Shown: positions 16,753 through 26,184 of the stretch, one piece after another
Numbering within the stretch: position 1 is the first letter of the stretch
Layout: each line of letters opens with the position of its first letter
NCBI RefSeq assembly: GCF_902459775.1
Contig: NZ_CABPSQ010000014.1
Span: 62,001-126,000 of the forward strand
DNA: 64,000 bases
Direction: 5' to 3'
Source: Pandoraea captiosa
GTDB lineage: Bacteria > Pseudomonadota > Gammaproteobacteria > Burkholderiales > Burkholderiaceae
Program-made: the position numbers and the translations under genes
The notes under the pieces: model-generated
Databases searched by the model: none
Told to the model about the DNA's origin: nothing
The model's input: the letters and a program-made list of their open reading frames with translations, nothing else

Positions 16753-18045
16753 TTATTGCATGAAAGGGCCCCAGGAGGGTTCGCGAACTTCCCCTCCCCG
16801 GACCTGAAGAATCTGCCGGGTTTGCCCGTCCACCGAGACTGCCGCAAGAACCTTCCGGCCCCCCGACTGCGTTGCATAAAGAATGTACTTGCCGTTCGCG
16901 GCAAAACTCGGTGACTCGTCGTGGCTGGTGTCGGTCAGAGCCGTAACATCGCCAGTACTCATATCCTGCACGCTCAGCTTGAATCCGCCACCCTGACGCG
17001 CGATGAACGCGAGCAGCTTGCCGTCGGGACTGATTCGCGGGCTGACGTTGTAACTCCCCTTGAAAGTGACGCGCTGCGCGCCGCCTTCACTCTCGCCACC
17101 GGCCGGCATCTTGTAGATCTGCGGACCACCGCCACGATCACTCGTGAAGAAAATCCATTTGCCGTCCGGGGAATACTGCGGTTCGGTGTCGATCGCGCCG
17201 CTGCGCGACAGACGTTTGAGGCCGCCGCCATTGGCGTTGACCTGATAAATCTGCGTATTGCCGTCGCGCGAGAGCGCCACGGCGAGCTTGCTGCCGTCCG
17301 GCGACCATGACGGCGCCGAGTTGTTGCCCTTCTCGTTGGCGAGCACGGCGCGGCGACCGCTGGGCAGGTCGTGGATGTACACGACCGGCTTGCGCTTCTC
17401 GAACGAGACGTAGGCGACCTTGGTGCCGTCCGGCGACCATGCCGGCGAGATGATTGGCTCACGGCTGTTGAGCGCGACGCGCGCGTCCTGACCATCCGAG
17501 TCGGAGATCTGCAACTGATAGTTCGGACCGTTGTGCAGCACGTACGACAAACGCGTGGCGAATACGCCGCGATCGCCCAGCAGCTTCTGATAGATGTAGT
17601 CGGCGATCTTGTGCGCGGTCAGGCGCAGGTTCGCCTGCGAGGAGGTGAGGGCCAGGCCGCCGAGCGGTTGACCGTTCACGGCGTCGTACAGACGGAAGCT
17701 GACCTGGAAGTTTCCGTTGCCTTGCGGAACGATGGTGCCGGAGACGAACGCATTCGCACCCTTGGCGCGCCAGGTGCCGAGGTCGACCGAATCGTCCACG
17801 CCGACGGTGGCGCCGCCCGTGTCGATCTGGTTGAAGCGGCCGCTGTTGCTCAGGTCGGCCTTGACCACGGACACGATGTCCGTCGGTGCGGTGCCCTTGA
17901 AGTTCGACACGGCGATCGGGTAGCGGTTACTACCGACGCCAGTGATGTCGACGGTCAGCGGTGTCTGCGCATGGGCGATCGTGCAAGCCGCGGTGAGCCA
18001 GGTGGCCACCAGCGCACGCCATGCATATTGACTGGAGATTCGCAT
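16753..18045 (-). CDS. tolB: Tol-Pal system beta-propeller protein TolB
   Basis: Periplasmic protein of 430 residues. Signal peptide ending AHA-QT, an N-terminal alpha/beta domain (residues ~25-165), then a six-bladed propeller with repeated [37 protein letters not shown] and [12 protein letters not shown] blades. It shuttles between TolA and Pal. It is preceded by a ~100-bp gap after tolA. Confidence 0.97.
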   Translation of the reverse strand: MRISSQYAWRALVATWLTAACTIAHAQTPLTVDITGVGSNRYPIAVSNFKGTAPTDIVSVVKADLSNSGRFNQIDTGGATVGVDDSVDLGTWRAKGANAFVSGTIVPQGNGNFQVSFRLYDAVNGQPLGGLALTSSQANLRLTAHKIADYIYQKLLGDRGVFATRLSYVLHNGPNYQLQISDSDGQDARVALNSREPIISPAWSPDGTKVAYVSFEKRKPVVYIHDLPSGRRAVLANEKGNNSAPSWSPDGSKLAVALSRDGNTQIYQVNANGGGLKRLSRSGAIDTEPQYSPDGKWIFFTSDRGGGPQIYKMPAGGESEGGAQRVTFKGSYNVSPRISPDGKLLAFIARQGGGFKLSVQDMSTGDVTALTDTSHDESPSFAANGKYILYATQSGGRKVLAAVSVDGQTRQILQVRGGEVREPSWGPFMQ

Positions 18046-18146
18046 GCGTTCGATTGGTCAGTTACGCGGTGCAAGGGCCATTTTTACCACATTCGAGTGA
18101 AAATGGACTCACAACGCTCGGTTTTCGTTCCCGTTTGACAACACCG

Positions 18147-19190
18147 TCAGCCCTTCGGGCTGAAGCGGAGATTGACGCTCGGGGGGGCTTTGCCGTTCGT
18201 GTCGCGCGGCAACGGATCGGATTTGGTGATGGCGGCCTGCACGGCGGCATCCCAGGCAGGATTGCCGCTGGACTTGACCAGCTGCATCGAAAGTACGCTG
18301 CCATCCGGAGCAAGACGCACTGCAACGACGGCCGTGGGGTTGCCATCGGTGTCGCCGCCATAGGCGATATTCGGCTTGACCTTGGCGCGCACCCGGTCGG
18401 CGTAGCCCGCCGATGCCGTGCCGCCGGCGCCCGAGCCGGTACCGCCCGCCTGCGAGCCCAGACCGTTGCCGGTCGCGCCCGGAGTTCCACCCGCCATGCC
18501 GCGCAACGAGGCCAGACGATCGGCTTTCGCCGCCTCTGCCGCCTTTTGCGCCGCCGCTTCCTTCGCGGCCTTGGCCTTGGCTGCCTTGTCTTCCGCAGCT
18601 TTCTTCTCGGCGTCGGCCTTCTTCTGCGCGTCCGCCTGCTGCTGCTTGAGTTGTTCGGCCTTCTTGGCCTCTTCTTCCTTCTGACGCTTCTCGTCAGCCT
18701 TCTTCTGATCGGCGAGCTTCTGCTGTCGTGCGGCTTCGTCTGCCGCCGCCTTCTTGCGCGCCAGTTCGGCCGCGGCCTGCTGCTCGGCGAGTTGCTTCTG
18801 CTTGAGCGCTTCCTGACGCGCCTTTTCCTGCTGCGCTTCGAGCAGGCGCGCCTGCTCGGCGGCCTGCTGTTCCTGCTTGCGTTTCTTTTGCTGCAGCGCG
18901 ATATCGGCGTCTTCTTCCGGCGGCGCAGGCGCGGCCACGGCCGGCGGTGCCGGCGTTGGCGCCGGGGTTACGACTTGCGGTGTCGGCTCGGCGACTTCGG
19001 CCGGCGTCCACAACTCGGCTTCGGAGCCGGCGGGCGAACTGTTCTGCCAGCGCATGCCATAGAAGAGCAACGCGAACAGCAGCGCGTGCATGAGCAACGC
19101 GAGGAGGAATGCCCGCCCCGTGCCGCGCTCGGCGTTGCGCGGTCCAAGAGGTCGATCGGGACGGCCCGGCTGGGCTACGGTGCGACTCAT
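18147..19190 (-). CDS. tolA: Cell envelope integrity protein TolA
   Basis: Inner-membrane-anchored protein of 347 residues that spans the periplasm. One N-terminal membrane helix (FLLALLMHALLFALLFYGM), a Pro-rich stretch, then a ~150-residue Ala/Lys/Glu/Gln-rich helical rod. The C-terminal TonB/TolA-like domain ends SGNPAWDAAVQAAITKSDPLP. The ATG overlaps the tolR stop (ATGA). Confidence 0.97.
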   Translation of the reverse strand: MSRTVAQPGRPDRPLGPRNAERGTGRAFLLALLMHALLFALLFYGMRWQNSSPAGSEAELWTPAEVAEPTPQVVTPAPTPAPPAVAAPAPPEEDADIALQQKKRKQEQQAAEQARLLEAQQEKARQEALKQKQLAEQQAAAELARKKAAADEAARQQKLADQKKADEKRQKEEEAKKAEQLKQQQADAQKKADAEKKAAEDKAAKAKAAKEAAAQKAAEAAKADRLASLRGMAGGTPGATGNGLGSQAGGTGSGAGGTASAGYADRVRAKVKPNIAYGGDTDGNPTAVVAVRLAPDGSVLSMQLVKSSGNPAWDAAVQAAITKSDPLPRDTNGKAPPSVNLRFSPKG

Positions 19191-19621
19191 TTCTGCTTGA
19201 CGAGCAGGCCCACGCGTTTCACGCCCTGAGCCTTGAGATCGGACATCACGTTCATGACGATTTCGTACTTCACCGACTTGTCGGCGGCGATGACGACCGG
19301 CTGATCCGGATTCGCCGCCTGGCGGCCCTGCAGGAAACCGGTCAGATCGCCGGCGCTCATGCGCTGTTCGATGGTGTTCTCACCATCCTTGTAGCGCACC
19401 AGCATGCGATTGTCCGCTTCGATATTGACGACCACCGGCGGCGTCTGTTGCTGCGGGCTCGCGTTGGCGACGCTCGGCAGATTGACGATCGACGGCGCGA
19501 CCAGCGGCGCGGCCACCATAAAGATGACCAGCAGCACCAGCATCACGTCGATGTACGGTACGACGTTGATGTCCGCCATGGCGCGACGGCCGCGGCGAGC
19601 GTTGCGCATAGAACCTGCCAT
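19187..19621 (-). CDS. tolR: Tol-Pal energy transducer TolR (ExbD-like)
   Basis: Inner-membrane protein of 144 residues with one N-terminal helix. The essential helix Asp is visible in INVVPYIDVMLVLLVIFMV. A periplasmic ExbD/TolR domain follows, ending LKAQGVKRVGLLVKQK. With TolQ it forms the proton channel that drives TolA. Its stop overlaps tolA, and it lies 21 bp after tolQ. Confidence 0.97.
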   Translation of the reverse strand: MAGSMRNARRGRRAMADINVVPYIDVMLVLLVIFMVAAPLVAPSIVNLPSVANASPQQQTPPVVVNIEADNRMLVRYKDGENTIEQRMSAGDLTGFLQGRQAANPDQPVVIAADKSVKYEIVMNVMSDLKAQGVKRVGLLVKQK

Positions 19622-19642
19622 GTCTCGGCGCTCCCGGAATGC

Positions 19643-20317
19643 TTAGTGAATCTGCCGTTGCAGGATGTTGGAGAATTCTTCGATGAAGCTTTCGAAGCGG
19701 ATCGACAGCCGGTCGATGTCGGTGGCGAAGCGGTTGTAGGCAACCACGGCAGGGATAGCGGCGAACAGGCCGATGGCCGTGGCCACCAGCGCTTCCGCGA
19801 TACCCGGCGCCACATTGGCGAGCGTGGCCTGTTGCACGTTCGAGAGGCCGCGGAATGCGTTCATGATACCCCACACCGTACCGAACAGACCAATGTACGG
19901 GCTGACCGAACCGACCGATGCGAGGAACGGCAAATTGGCTTCGAGCGCGTCCATTTCACGTTGATAGCAAGCACGCATGGCACGGCGAGCGCCGTCCAGG
20001 ATCGCGTGCGGATCGTTCAGACCTTTCTCGCTCGCCTTGATGTACTCGCGCATGCCCGACTCGAAAATGCGTTCGAGCGCCCCGGTCTGATGGCGGTTGT
20101 TCAGCGCGCTTTGGTACAACGCCTGAAGGTCGCCGCCCGACCAGAAGTCCCGCTCGAAGCGCTCCGTCTGGGTGCGGGCACGACGGATCGCAAAGATCTT
20201 GCGGAAGATGTGCGTCCACGAAAGCAGCGAGAGCAGCAGCAGCAAGCCCATGACTGCCTGGGCGAGCACGCTGGCATGCATGACCAGCGAAATGATGGAA
20301 AGGTCTTGATCGGGCAT
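19643..20317 (-). CDS. tolQ: Tol-Pal proton channel subunit TolQ (ExbB-like)
   Basis: Inner-membrane protein of 224 residues with three membrane helices. The MotA/TolQ/ExbB signature is seen in FLASVGSVSPYIGLFGTVWGIMNAF and in the last helix GIAEALVATAIGLFAAIPAVVAYNRF, which holds the conserved Thr/Ala-lined channel surface. It lies 39 bp after ybgC, in the same operon. Confidence 0.97.
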   Translation of the reverse strand: MPDQDLSIISLVMHASVLAQAVMGLLLLLSLLSWTHIFRKIFAIRRARTQTERFERDFWSGGDLQALYQSALNNRHQTGALERIFESGMREYIKASEKGLNDPHAILDGARRAMRACYQREMDALEANLPFLASVGSVSPYIGLFGTVWGIMNAFRGLSNVQQATLANVAPGIAEALVATAIGLFAAIPAVVAYNRFATDIDRLSIRFESFIEEFSNILQRQIH

Positions 20318-20356
20318 GGTGTGGTTATTGACTGACCGGAATTTTTTTCCCTGGCT

Positions 20357-20839
20357 TCAGGCGGCTGCCGCGGGGGCAGAGGCATTCGCCAGGGTGTTGG
20401 CCGCCCTGGCGGCCGATTGCATGACGGAACGGACGTGCGCGGGAATCTTGCCGGGGCGCAACGTCGCCGCAGCCACGCAGCCGATTTTGATGCTGCCGCG
20501 CGCCAACAGTTCGCTGGTGCCGTCCGGCGCGTCGCGCCACGCTTCCTGAAGGAAGTCGACCGAGGCGCCGCCGATACGATCGATGCGACTTTTCACGACG
20601 ACGAGGTCGTCGAGCCGGGCGGGGCTCAGATAGTCGACGGCAGTGGCGCGCACAATAAAGATCATTCCAGTATTGCGGGCCAGTTCAAGTTGTTCGATGC
20701 CAAGCGAACGGAGCCATTCGGTTCGGGCCCGTTCGAAGAATTTTAAATAGTTGGCGTAGAAGACGACGCCTCCGGCGTCCGTGTCCTCGTAGTAAACGCG
20801 AATTGACCAACTGGTATCAAAATCAGCCATGCCGCGCAT
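20357..20839 (-). CDS. ybgC: Tol-Pal system-associated acyl-CoA thioesterase YbgC
   Basis: Hot-dog fold thioesterase of 160 residues, first gene of the tol-pal operon. The motif IRVYYEDTDAGGVVFYANYLKFFERARTEWL contains the catalytic Asp of the 4-hydroxybenzoyl-CoA thioesterase class. Known homologs act on acyl-CoA or acyl-ACP and associate with phospholipid synthesis enzymes. Two in-frame ATGs (20839 and 20830) differ by three residues; neither has a strong ribosome site. Confidence 0.95.
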   Translation of the reverse strand: MRGMADFDTSWSIRVYYEDTDAGGVVFYANYLKFFERARTEWLRSLGIEQLELARNTGMIFIVRATAVDYLSPARLDDLVVVKSRIDRIGGASVDFLQEAWRDAPDGTSELLARGSIKIGCVAAATLRPGKIPAHVRSVMQSAARAANTLANASAPAAAA

Positions 20840-21126
20840 TGTATCGGAACGGAGCGGTAACGCCAGTCACGGAAACAGAATTTTTCAAACAAGCGTGATA
20901 CCGATTTGTTTACGAGCGATTATTGCAACCGCTGCGGCGCACCAAAGTGGGGAGAGTCGTCGCTAACGCCCCGTGCGACGGGGGATTGCGCTAGCGTGCG
21001 AGCCCGGGCCGTCTCTATAATGACGGCTCGCAAGCCCCCTGTATTTCAGACAAGACCGCCGTATGCGCACGCCTGCACCACGCGCCCTCCGGTCTCTCAT
21101 AGTGCTCAACCTGCGAGGCCCTTGAA

Positions 21127-22035
21127 TTGACTTCCCCCACAACGCAATCTTCCACCCTTCGCGTCGCCTTCCTCGGGCTCGGTGTGATGGGTTATCCGAT
21201 GGCGGGTCACCTCCAACGCGCCGGTCATACGGTGACGGTCTATAACCGTACGGCCGCCAAGGCACAGCAATGGGCCGGCGAGTACGGCGGATCGAGCGCC
21301 GCAACCCCCGCACAGGCAGTGCGCGATGCGGACATCGTGGCCGCCTGCGTGGGCAACGACGACGACCTTCGCAGCATCGTGCTCGGCGAGCACGGGGCGT
21401 TCGCGGGCATGAAAGCCGACGCCGTCTTCGTCGACCACACCACGGCCTCGGCCGACGTGGCGCGCGAACTCTACGCGGCGGCGCGCGAAAAGGGCCTGCA
21501 TTTCGTCGACGCGCCGGTCTCCGGCGGCGAGGCCGGCGCCAAGAACGGCGTGCTCACGATCATGTGCGGCGGCGACGCCCCGGCATTCGAGCGCGTGCGC
21601 GCCACGCTGGGCGCCTATGGCCGTGCGGTGACCCGTATCGGCGAAGCCGGGGCCGGTCAGTTGGCCAAGATGGTCAATCAGATCTGCATTGCCGGTCTCG
21701 TACAGGGACTCTCCGAGGCCATCAACTTCGGCCAGCGCGCGGGACTGGACATGCCGCTCGTGCTCGACGTCATCAACAAGGGCGCTGCCGCCAGCTGGCA
21801 GATGGACAATCGCGGTCAGACGATGATCGACGGGAAGTTCGACTTCGGTTTCGCCGTGGACTGGATGCGCAAGGATCTGGGACTGTGTCTGGAAGAAGCG
21901 CAGCGAAACGGCGTGTCGTTGCCGGTGACCGCGCTCGTCGATCAGTTCTATGGCGACGTTCAGGCATTGGGTGGTTCGCGTTGGGATACGTCCAGCCTGA
22001 TCCACCGACTGCGCGTGTTGTCGGGCAAAGCGTAA
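21127..22035 (+). CDS. NAD(P)-dependent beta-hydroxyacid dehydrogenase (HIBADH/GarR-like)
   Basis: Oxidoreductase of 302 residues in the 3-hydroxyisobutyrate / tartronate semialdehyde reductase family. The N-terminal Rossmann motif is LGLGVMGYPMAGHL; the substrate signature DAPVSGGEAGAKNGVLTIMCGG and the catalytic Lys in GAGQLAKMVNQ (~residue 180) are intact. The start is TTG: an in-frame stop lies at 21100-21102, no ATG precedes the Rossmann strand, and GAGG sits 8 bp before the TTG. An IclR-type regulator lies 300 bp downstream. Exact substrate unknown. Confidence 0.93.
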   Translation: MTSPTTQSSTLRVAFLGLGVMGYPMAGHLQRAGHTVTVYNRTAAKAQQWAGEYGGSSAATPAQAVRDADIVAACVGNDDDLRSIVLGEHGAFAGMKADAVFVDHTTASADVARELYAAAREKGLHFVDAPVSGGEAGAKNGVLTIMCGGDAPAFERVRATLGAYGRAVTRIGEAGAGQLAKMVNQICIAGLVQGLSEAINFGQRAGLDMPLVLDVINKGAAASWQMDNRGQTMIDGKFDFGFAVDWMRKDLGLCLEEAQRNGVSLPVTALVDQFYGDVQALGGSRWDTSSLIHRLRVLSGKA

Positions 22036-22064
22036 GCCCGACAAACCCTTGCGCGGCGTCCGAG

Positions 22065-22111
22065 CGGACGGACCGGGTTCGGCGCCTGCCGGGCCCGTCC
22101 GTCCGTTTTTT
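22065..22111 (+). terminator. Terminator of the beta-hydroxyacid dehydrogenase gene
   Basis: A 9-bp stem CGGACGGAC / GTCCGTCCG followed by six T residues, 30 bp after the stop codon. Confidence 0.85.
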
Positions 22112-22335
22112 GTTGGCCGGGTATCAAATATTCGAAATATCTTCGGGTTTGTCTGCAATCGTCGGAATAGACGATTGGCACTAGAATGCGGAAAACGGGA
22201 CGTCGCGGCGCGACGGCACTTCGACGTGGCAGCTTGGGAGTGGGCTGGGGCGGTGGTGTGTCGGCGTGTGGCAGCAGGGAGACCGCCGCGAGCGATAACG
22301 ATCCAGAACATAACTCGACCCCGAGATCAACCGAC

Positions 22336-23094
22336 ATGAGCAATCAGTCGAACGCCGCGGCCGTCCGCGCATTTCGTATCCTCGAAATTCTCAGCGCCTC
22401 GGGCGCGCCGATGACCCTCGCCGAAATCGTGGCCGCGATCGGCTTGCCGAAGCAGACGGTGCATCGCATCCTCAAGCAACTGGAAGCGGCCTGGCTGGTC
22501 TCCCGCGAGGCGGGCAGCCGGCACTATGAGCCGTCGTCGCGCGTGCGCGCCATGGCCGTCAATGCGCTGATGCACGTGGGGCCGGCGGCGGCGCGTCACG
22601 CCATTCTCCAGCAACTGGTCGAAAAGCTCGGCGAGACTTGCAACCTGTCGATGCTCTCGGGGGACGACCTCGTCTACCTCGACCGTGTGGAGACCGACTG
22701 GTCGCGCCAGCTCAAGCTCTCACCCGGCTCGCGCGTGCCGCTGCACTGCACGGCCAGCGGCAAGTTGCTGCTCGCCTTCCTGCCGAGAGCGCGACGCGAG
22801 AAGCTGATCGCTCACCTGCCGCTGCGACCGCGTGCGGAGAACACCATTACCGATCTGGAAGACTTGCGCGCCGAGCTGATCGAGACACGCAAGCGTCGGG
22901 TCGGGACGAATAACGAAGAGCACGTACCGGGCATGATCGCGGTGGCAGTGCCGGTGATGCTCGATCGCAATCGCGCATGTGCCGCGATCGCGGTGCAGGC
23001 GAGTGCCCAGCATTGCACGCTGGAGACACTGATGACCTTTCTGCCTGAGCTACGGAGCGCCGCTGAAGCCATGGCGGCGACCTTCAACGAGTAA
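22336..23094 (+). CDS. IclR family transcriptional regulator
   Basis: DNA-binding regulator of 252 residues. The winged helix-turn-helix reads MTLAEIVAAIGLPKQTVHRILKQLEAAWLV; the C-terminal effector domain contains the family blocks PLHCTASGKLLLAFL and VPGMIAVAVPVMLDRN. ATG 22336 lies 12 residues before the first helix. The dehydrogenase upstream has its own terminator, so control of that gene is possible but not shown. Confidence 0.95.
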   Translation: MSNQSNAAAVRAFRILEILSASGAPMTLAEIVAAIGLPKQTVHRILKQLEAAWLVSREAGSRHYEPSSRVRAMAVNALMHVGPAAARHAILQQLVEKLGETCNLSMLSGDDLVYLDRVETDWSRQLKLSPGSRVPLHCTASGKLLLAFLPRARREKLIAHLPLRPRAENTITDLEDLRAELIETRKRRVGTNNEEHVPGMIAVAVPVMLDRNRACAAIAVQASAQHCTLETLMTFLPELRSAAEAMAATFNE

Positions 23095-23109
23095 GGGAGG
23101 ACGGGGGGC

Positions 23110-23739
23110 TCACTGTCCTTTGTCGACGTCGCCACTCGCGGCGGCGCTGGCCGTCCCGGGGATCGCGGTCGTCGACGATATCGAGGGCAGTGACGATGCA
23201 GACGGCATGCCCGGCGCCAGCGCTTCGAACACCGCTTCAAGTTGCTTCGCGCCTTGCTTTGCTTCGGCGCGCACGCGCGGTCCGATGAAGACCGGATCGA
23301 GGATCAGGAACAGCAGGTTGGGCGTGCGGTAGATGAAGTCGCGCTCGAAGCGGGTACCCGTGCCGTTCGGTGTGAGCTTGTAGCGGACTTCGCCCGACGG
23401 ACGCCGGTTCACTTCTCCCTCGATACGCCATTCGAACGGCGGGTTCGCTTCGACCACCTTCCAGTGAAGAATGCCGTGGCGGCCCGCGAGCCGGAATTCT
23501 TCGGCCACTTCCTCCCCAACCTTGAGCGGATGATCGGTCGCCCCCTGCACCGCGAGCGACGCCGGGTGCCACTTCGGCCAGTTCGCCGGCGTGGTCGCAT
23601 AGTCGTACACGACCTGGGGCGGCGCACGTAACGTGACGACGCTCACCACATGGGTCGTGCGCTCGAAAGGCAGCGGGAGCAGCGAGAGCAGGGCGACGAT
23701 GGCCACTGCCCCGAGCAGGAACAGAAAGGCTCGCTTCAT
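23110..23739 (-). CDS. SRPBCC (START-like) family protein with N-terminal membrane segment
   Basis: A 209-residue protein. The first ~22 residues (FLFLLGAVAIVALLSLLPLPF) form a membrane anchor or signal, then a polyketide cyclase/START-like domain with VSVVTLRAPPQVVYDYATTPANWPKWHPASL. The last ~35 residues are Ser/Ala/Pro-rich and look disordered. ATG 23739 lies 10 bp after the stop of the ACT-domain gene, suggesting co-transcription. The ligand is unknown. Confidence 0.88.
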   Translation of the reverse strand: MKRAFLFLLGAVAIVALLSLLPLPFERTTHVVSVVTLRAPPQVVYDYATTPANWPKWHPASLAVQGATDHPLKVGEEVAEEFRLAGRHGILHWKVVEANPPFEWRIEGEVNRRPSGEVRYKLTPNGTGTRFERDFIYRTPNLLFLILDPVFIGPRVRAEAKQGAKQLEAVFEALAPGMPSASSLPSISSTTAIPGTASAAASGDVDKGQ

Positions 23740-23749
23740 CGGTGCGCGC

Positions 23750-24280
23750 TCACGCACCGGCAGGCGAATCGAGTTCGACATCGACCATCAGGTCGTCGGC
23801 AAGACTTTCCAGAACCTCCCGCAGCGACTCGGTGCTCACGCTGGCCGGTACATGCAGGCGGGCAGTCGCACGAAAAAGCGTGCCGCCCGACATCGAGCCT
23901 TCGACACATTCGGTCGCCAGTTCGTCGATCGAGATGCCGCGCGTGAACAGCACGTGCGAGATTTCCTTGACGATGCCCGGATGGTCCTGTCCGACGAGAT
24001 CGAGCTGCAATGTGCGGGCTGCCGGATCGGCGGCGGCGCTTTGCGCGCGGGTAACGGAGATTTGCAGGCCATGCGTCTCCAGTGCGTGCATAGCCTGGGT
24101 GAGGGCATCGGCCCGATCGTCGGCAACTTGCAAGTGGATGATGCCGGCGAACTGGCCGGCGAGGTTGGCGAGACGGCTTTCCAGCCAGTTGGCGCCGGCG
24201 GCGGTGGCGCGATCGGCAATCGCGTTGACCATACCCGGGCGATCCGGGCCGATCACATTGAGAATCAGGGACGTCGTCAT
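23750..24280 (-). CDS. ACT-domain protein, GcvR-like
   Basis: A 176-residue protein of two ACT domains in tandem, as in the glycine cleavage repressor GcvR. First domain: LILNVIGPDRPGMVNAIADRA; second: LDLVGQDHPGIVKEISHVLFTRGISIDEL. ACT domains usually bind amino acids. ATG 24280 is used; a GTG one codon earlier is possible. No gcv gene is near, so a link to glycine control rests on family likeness alone. Confidence 0.87.
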   Translation of the reverse strand: MTTSLILNVIGPDRPGMVNAIADRATAAGANWLESRLANLAGQFAGIIHLQVADDRADALTQAMHALETHGLQISVTRAQSAAADPAARTLQLDLVGQDHPGIVKEISHVLFTRGISIDELATECVEGSMSGGTLFRATARLHVPASVSTESLREVLESLADDLMVDVELDSPAGA

Positions 24281-24452
24281 CACAGGCTCCGTCGAAACTG
24301 AGGGGCAAGAGGCGGCGCAGGCAGCGCGCTCGTCCTCCGGCGTGGTCCGACGTGCGCAGCAGGCTCAAGTGTAGTGCAATCGCGGGGTGCGCCGCTACGG
24401 CGGACAACGCCAGGTGCGGCGGCCGCAGCATTCGTGGCGCGCGACCGGCGAC

Positions 24453-25124
24453 TTACGTAGGATCCGCGGCCATCGCGAGCAGCGCGATGACCGTGGCGTC
24501 GTCCGTCTGCGCGAAATCGTTGTAGGCCAGGCTCACGGCGTAGAAGGGCTGCGGGGTTTGCAGGCAGACGACGGCGTCGGCCAGTGCGCTCAGCCGTTGG
24601 ATGGCCTCGCGTGCGCCGACAGGCGCGCAGGCCACCAGCGGCGTCGCGCCCAGACGCCGCATTGCCCGCAATGCCGCCGTCATGGTCGCCCCGGTGGCAA
24701 TGCCATCATCGACCACGACGACCGGTCGTCGCGCGACATGCGGCGCACCTCGCCCCGGCGTATAGGCCTGACGCCGTTGCTGAATCAGCGCGCGCTGCCG
24801 GGCGGTTTCGTGCGAAAGGTAAGTGCCGGTCGCACCCAGCGACAGCGCGTGGTCGGCGAGGAAGATGCCGCCGAACTCGTCGACCGCGCCCACGGCCAGC
24901 TCGGCGTGATGGGGCGCGCGCAGCTTGTGCGCGAGCAGGACGTCGAGCGTGCCGTTCAACTGGCGGGCGATGGGCATGGCGACCGGCACACCGCCGCGCG
25001 GGATGGCAAGCACCAGCGGCGGCGCACAACGCGCGAGCAGTTCGTGCGCAGCAAGCACTTCGGCCAGCGCGTGGCCTGCGGCGGCACGATCGAGAAATGA
25101 CGCAGCGGCTGGCATGTCAGGCAT
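24453..25124 (-). CDS. Phosphoribosyltransferase family protein
   Basis: A 223-residue type I phosphoribosyltransferase fold. The PRPP-binding loop reads RRPVVVVDDGIATGATMTAALRAM (~residues 133-156), with the two acidic residues intact; LVLAIPRGGVPVAMPIARQL is the N-terminal block typical of the group often found with erythromycin esterase or dienelactone hydrolase genes. Here no such partner is adjacent. The base substrate is unknown. Confidence 0.9.
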   Translation of the reverse strand: MPDMPAAASFLDRAAAGHALAEVLAAHELLARCAPPLVLAIPRGGVPVAMPIARQLNGTLDVLLAHKLRAPHHAELAVGAVDEFGGIFLADHALSLGATGTYLSHETARQRALIQQRRQAYTPGRGAPHVARRPVVVVDDGIATGATMTAALRAMRRLGATPLVACAPVGAREAIQRLSALADAVVCLQTPQPFYAVSLAYNDFAQTDDATVIALLAMAADPT

Positions 25125-25308
25125 GGCGAGAGCGCAGTGGCAAGTCCGAAGAGTCAGTCAGGGAGGATTCCCATCCGGTCTCGCTATCCTAACGCTGCGG
25201 CCTCATGCTCGTTTGGACCGGTCGCGATGCCTCGGCTCTCCATGCCTCGGCCCCCCGTCCCGTCAGGGCAGACTCGCCCGATTTGCCCGGGACGTCCGCC
25301 TGACGATC

Positions 25309-26070
25309 TCATCGGGCAAGCAACTCCGGCACTGTCCCGACCAGCAGCGTGACGCCCGAGCAGGCCAGCAGCGCAAGCACCATGCGGCGAAACGCGTGAT
25401 CCGAGAGAAACTTGTACGCCCATGCGCCGATCAGCGTCGGCACGATCATCGACGGCACGGCAATCGCAAACACGTGCAGCGTCTGTACGGTGATCACGCC
25501 GTGCACGGCATAAAGCGTAACGGTGAGCGTGTGCATGACGATGAAGAAGATCTGCATGACGGCGCGCTGCATGTCCTTGTCCCAGCCGCGCAGCGTGCAC
25601 CACAGCGTCGGGGCCACGCCGACGAGTCCCCCAATGCCGCCCATGACCCCGCCGATGAAGCCGACGATGCCGTCGGCCGCACGTCCGCCGTGTTGAATCC
25701 GGGGCAGGCGTGCCGCGAGCAGGAGGATCGTGCAGTAGATGACGAGGATCGCCCCGATGCCTGCGCGAAACCACACGGGGTCGAGGTAGCGCAGGATCCA
25801 CACCCCCACGGGCACGCCCACGAGTCCGCAGAGCACGAACGGCGCGAGGCGATCGAGCGGTGCTGCGCGACGCGTCGCGCGCAACGCCAGCAACTGACCA
25901 ACGAGCGAGCAGAACGCGGCCAGCGGGCCGGCAAGTGTCGGCGGTAACGACCACGCCCAGAAGGAGAGGGCCACCAGACTGAAGGCGAAGCCGGACAGAC
26001 CTTGTACGAAGCCGGCAACGCAGGCGCCGACAATGAGCGGGATGAGATGAAGCGAAGGATCGACGGTCAT
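25309..26070 (-). CDS. TauE/SafE family anion exporter
   Basis: Inner-membrane protein of 253 residues, about eight hydrophobic helices. The family's paired repeats are seen in GFVQGLSGFAFSLVALSFWAW and GFIGGVMGGIGGLVGVAPTLW. Members move sulfite, sulfonates or other organic anions. ATG 26070 is right before the first helix. It reads away from the PAP2 gene's end by 100 bp on the same strand; no sulfur genes adjoin. Confidence 0.9.
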   Translation of the reverse strand: MTVDPSLHLIPLIVGACVAGFVQGLSGFAFSLVALSFWAWSLPPTLAGPLAAFCSLVGQLLALRATRRAAPLDRLAPFVLCGLVGVPVGVWILRYLDPVWFRAGIGAILVIYCTILLLAARLPRIQHGGRAADGIVGFIGGVMGGIGGLVGVAPTLWCTLRGWDKDMQRAVMQIFFIVMHTLTVTLYAVHGVITVQTLHVFAIAVPSMIVPTLIGAWAYKFLSDHAFRRMVLALLACSGVTLLVGTVPELLAR

Positions 26071-26148
26071 GGTTTCTTGTTTTCCGCCGACATTATGCTG
26101 CGATCCTGCATCAGGATGAACCGTGCCACGTTCCCGATGGCGCGCCTG

Positions 26149-26184
26149 ATGCCACGAACTATGCCCCGAACTATGCCCCGAACG
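26149..26184. repeat. 12-bp tandem repeat, three units, at the PAP2 gene end
   Basis: Units of the form ATGCCCCGAACT. The repeat overlaps the last codons and the stop of the PAP2 gene (stop at 26171-26173), so the C-terminal residues QTFGA come partly from it. Confidence 0.8.

Noticed and set aside
23739-23781. Longer start for the SRPBCC protein at 23781
   Set aside because: It would overlap the ACT-domain gene and place polar residues before the signal/anchor; ATG 23739 fits better.
24281-24452. Glycine riboswitch before the GcvR-like gene
   Set aside because: No conserved aptamer core or tandem structure seen; the gene's own upstream region is short and ordinary.
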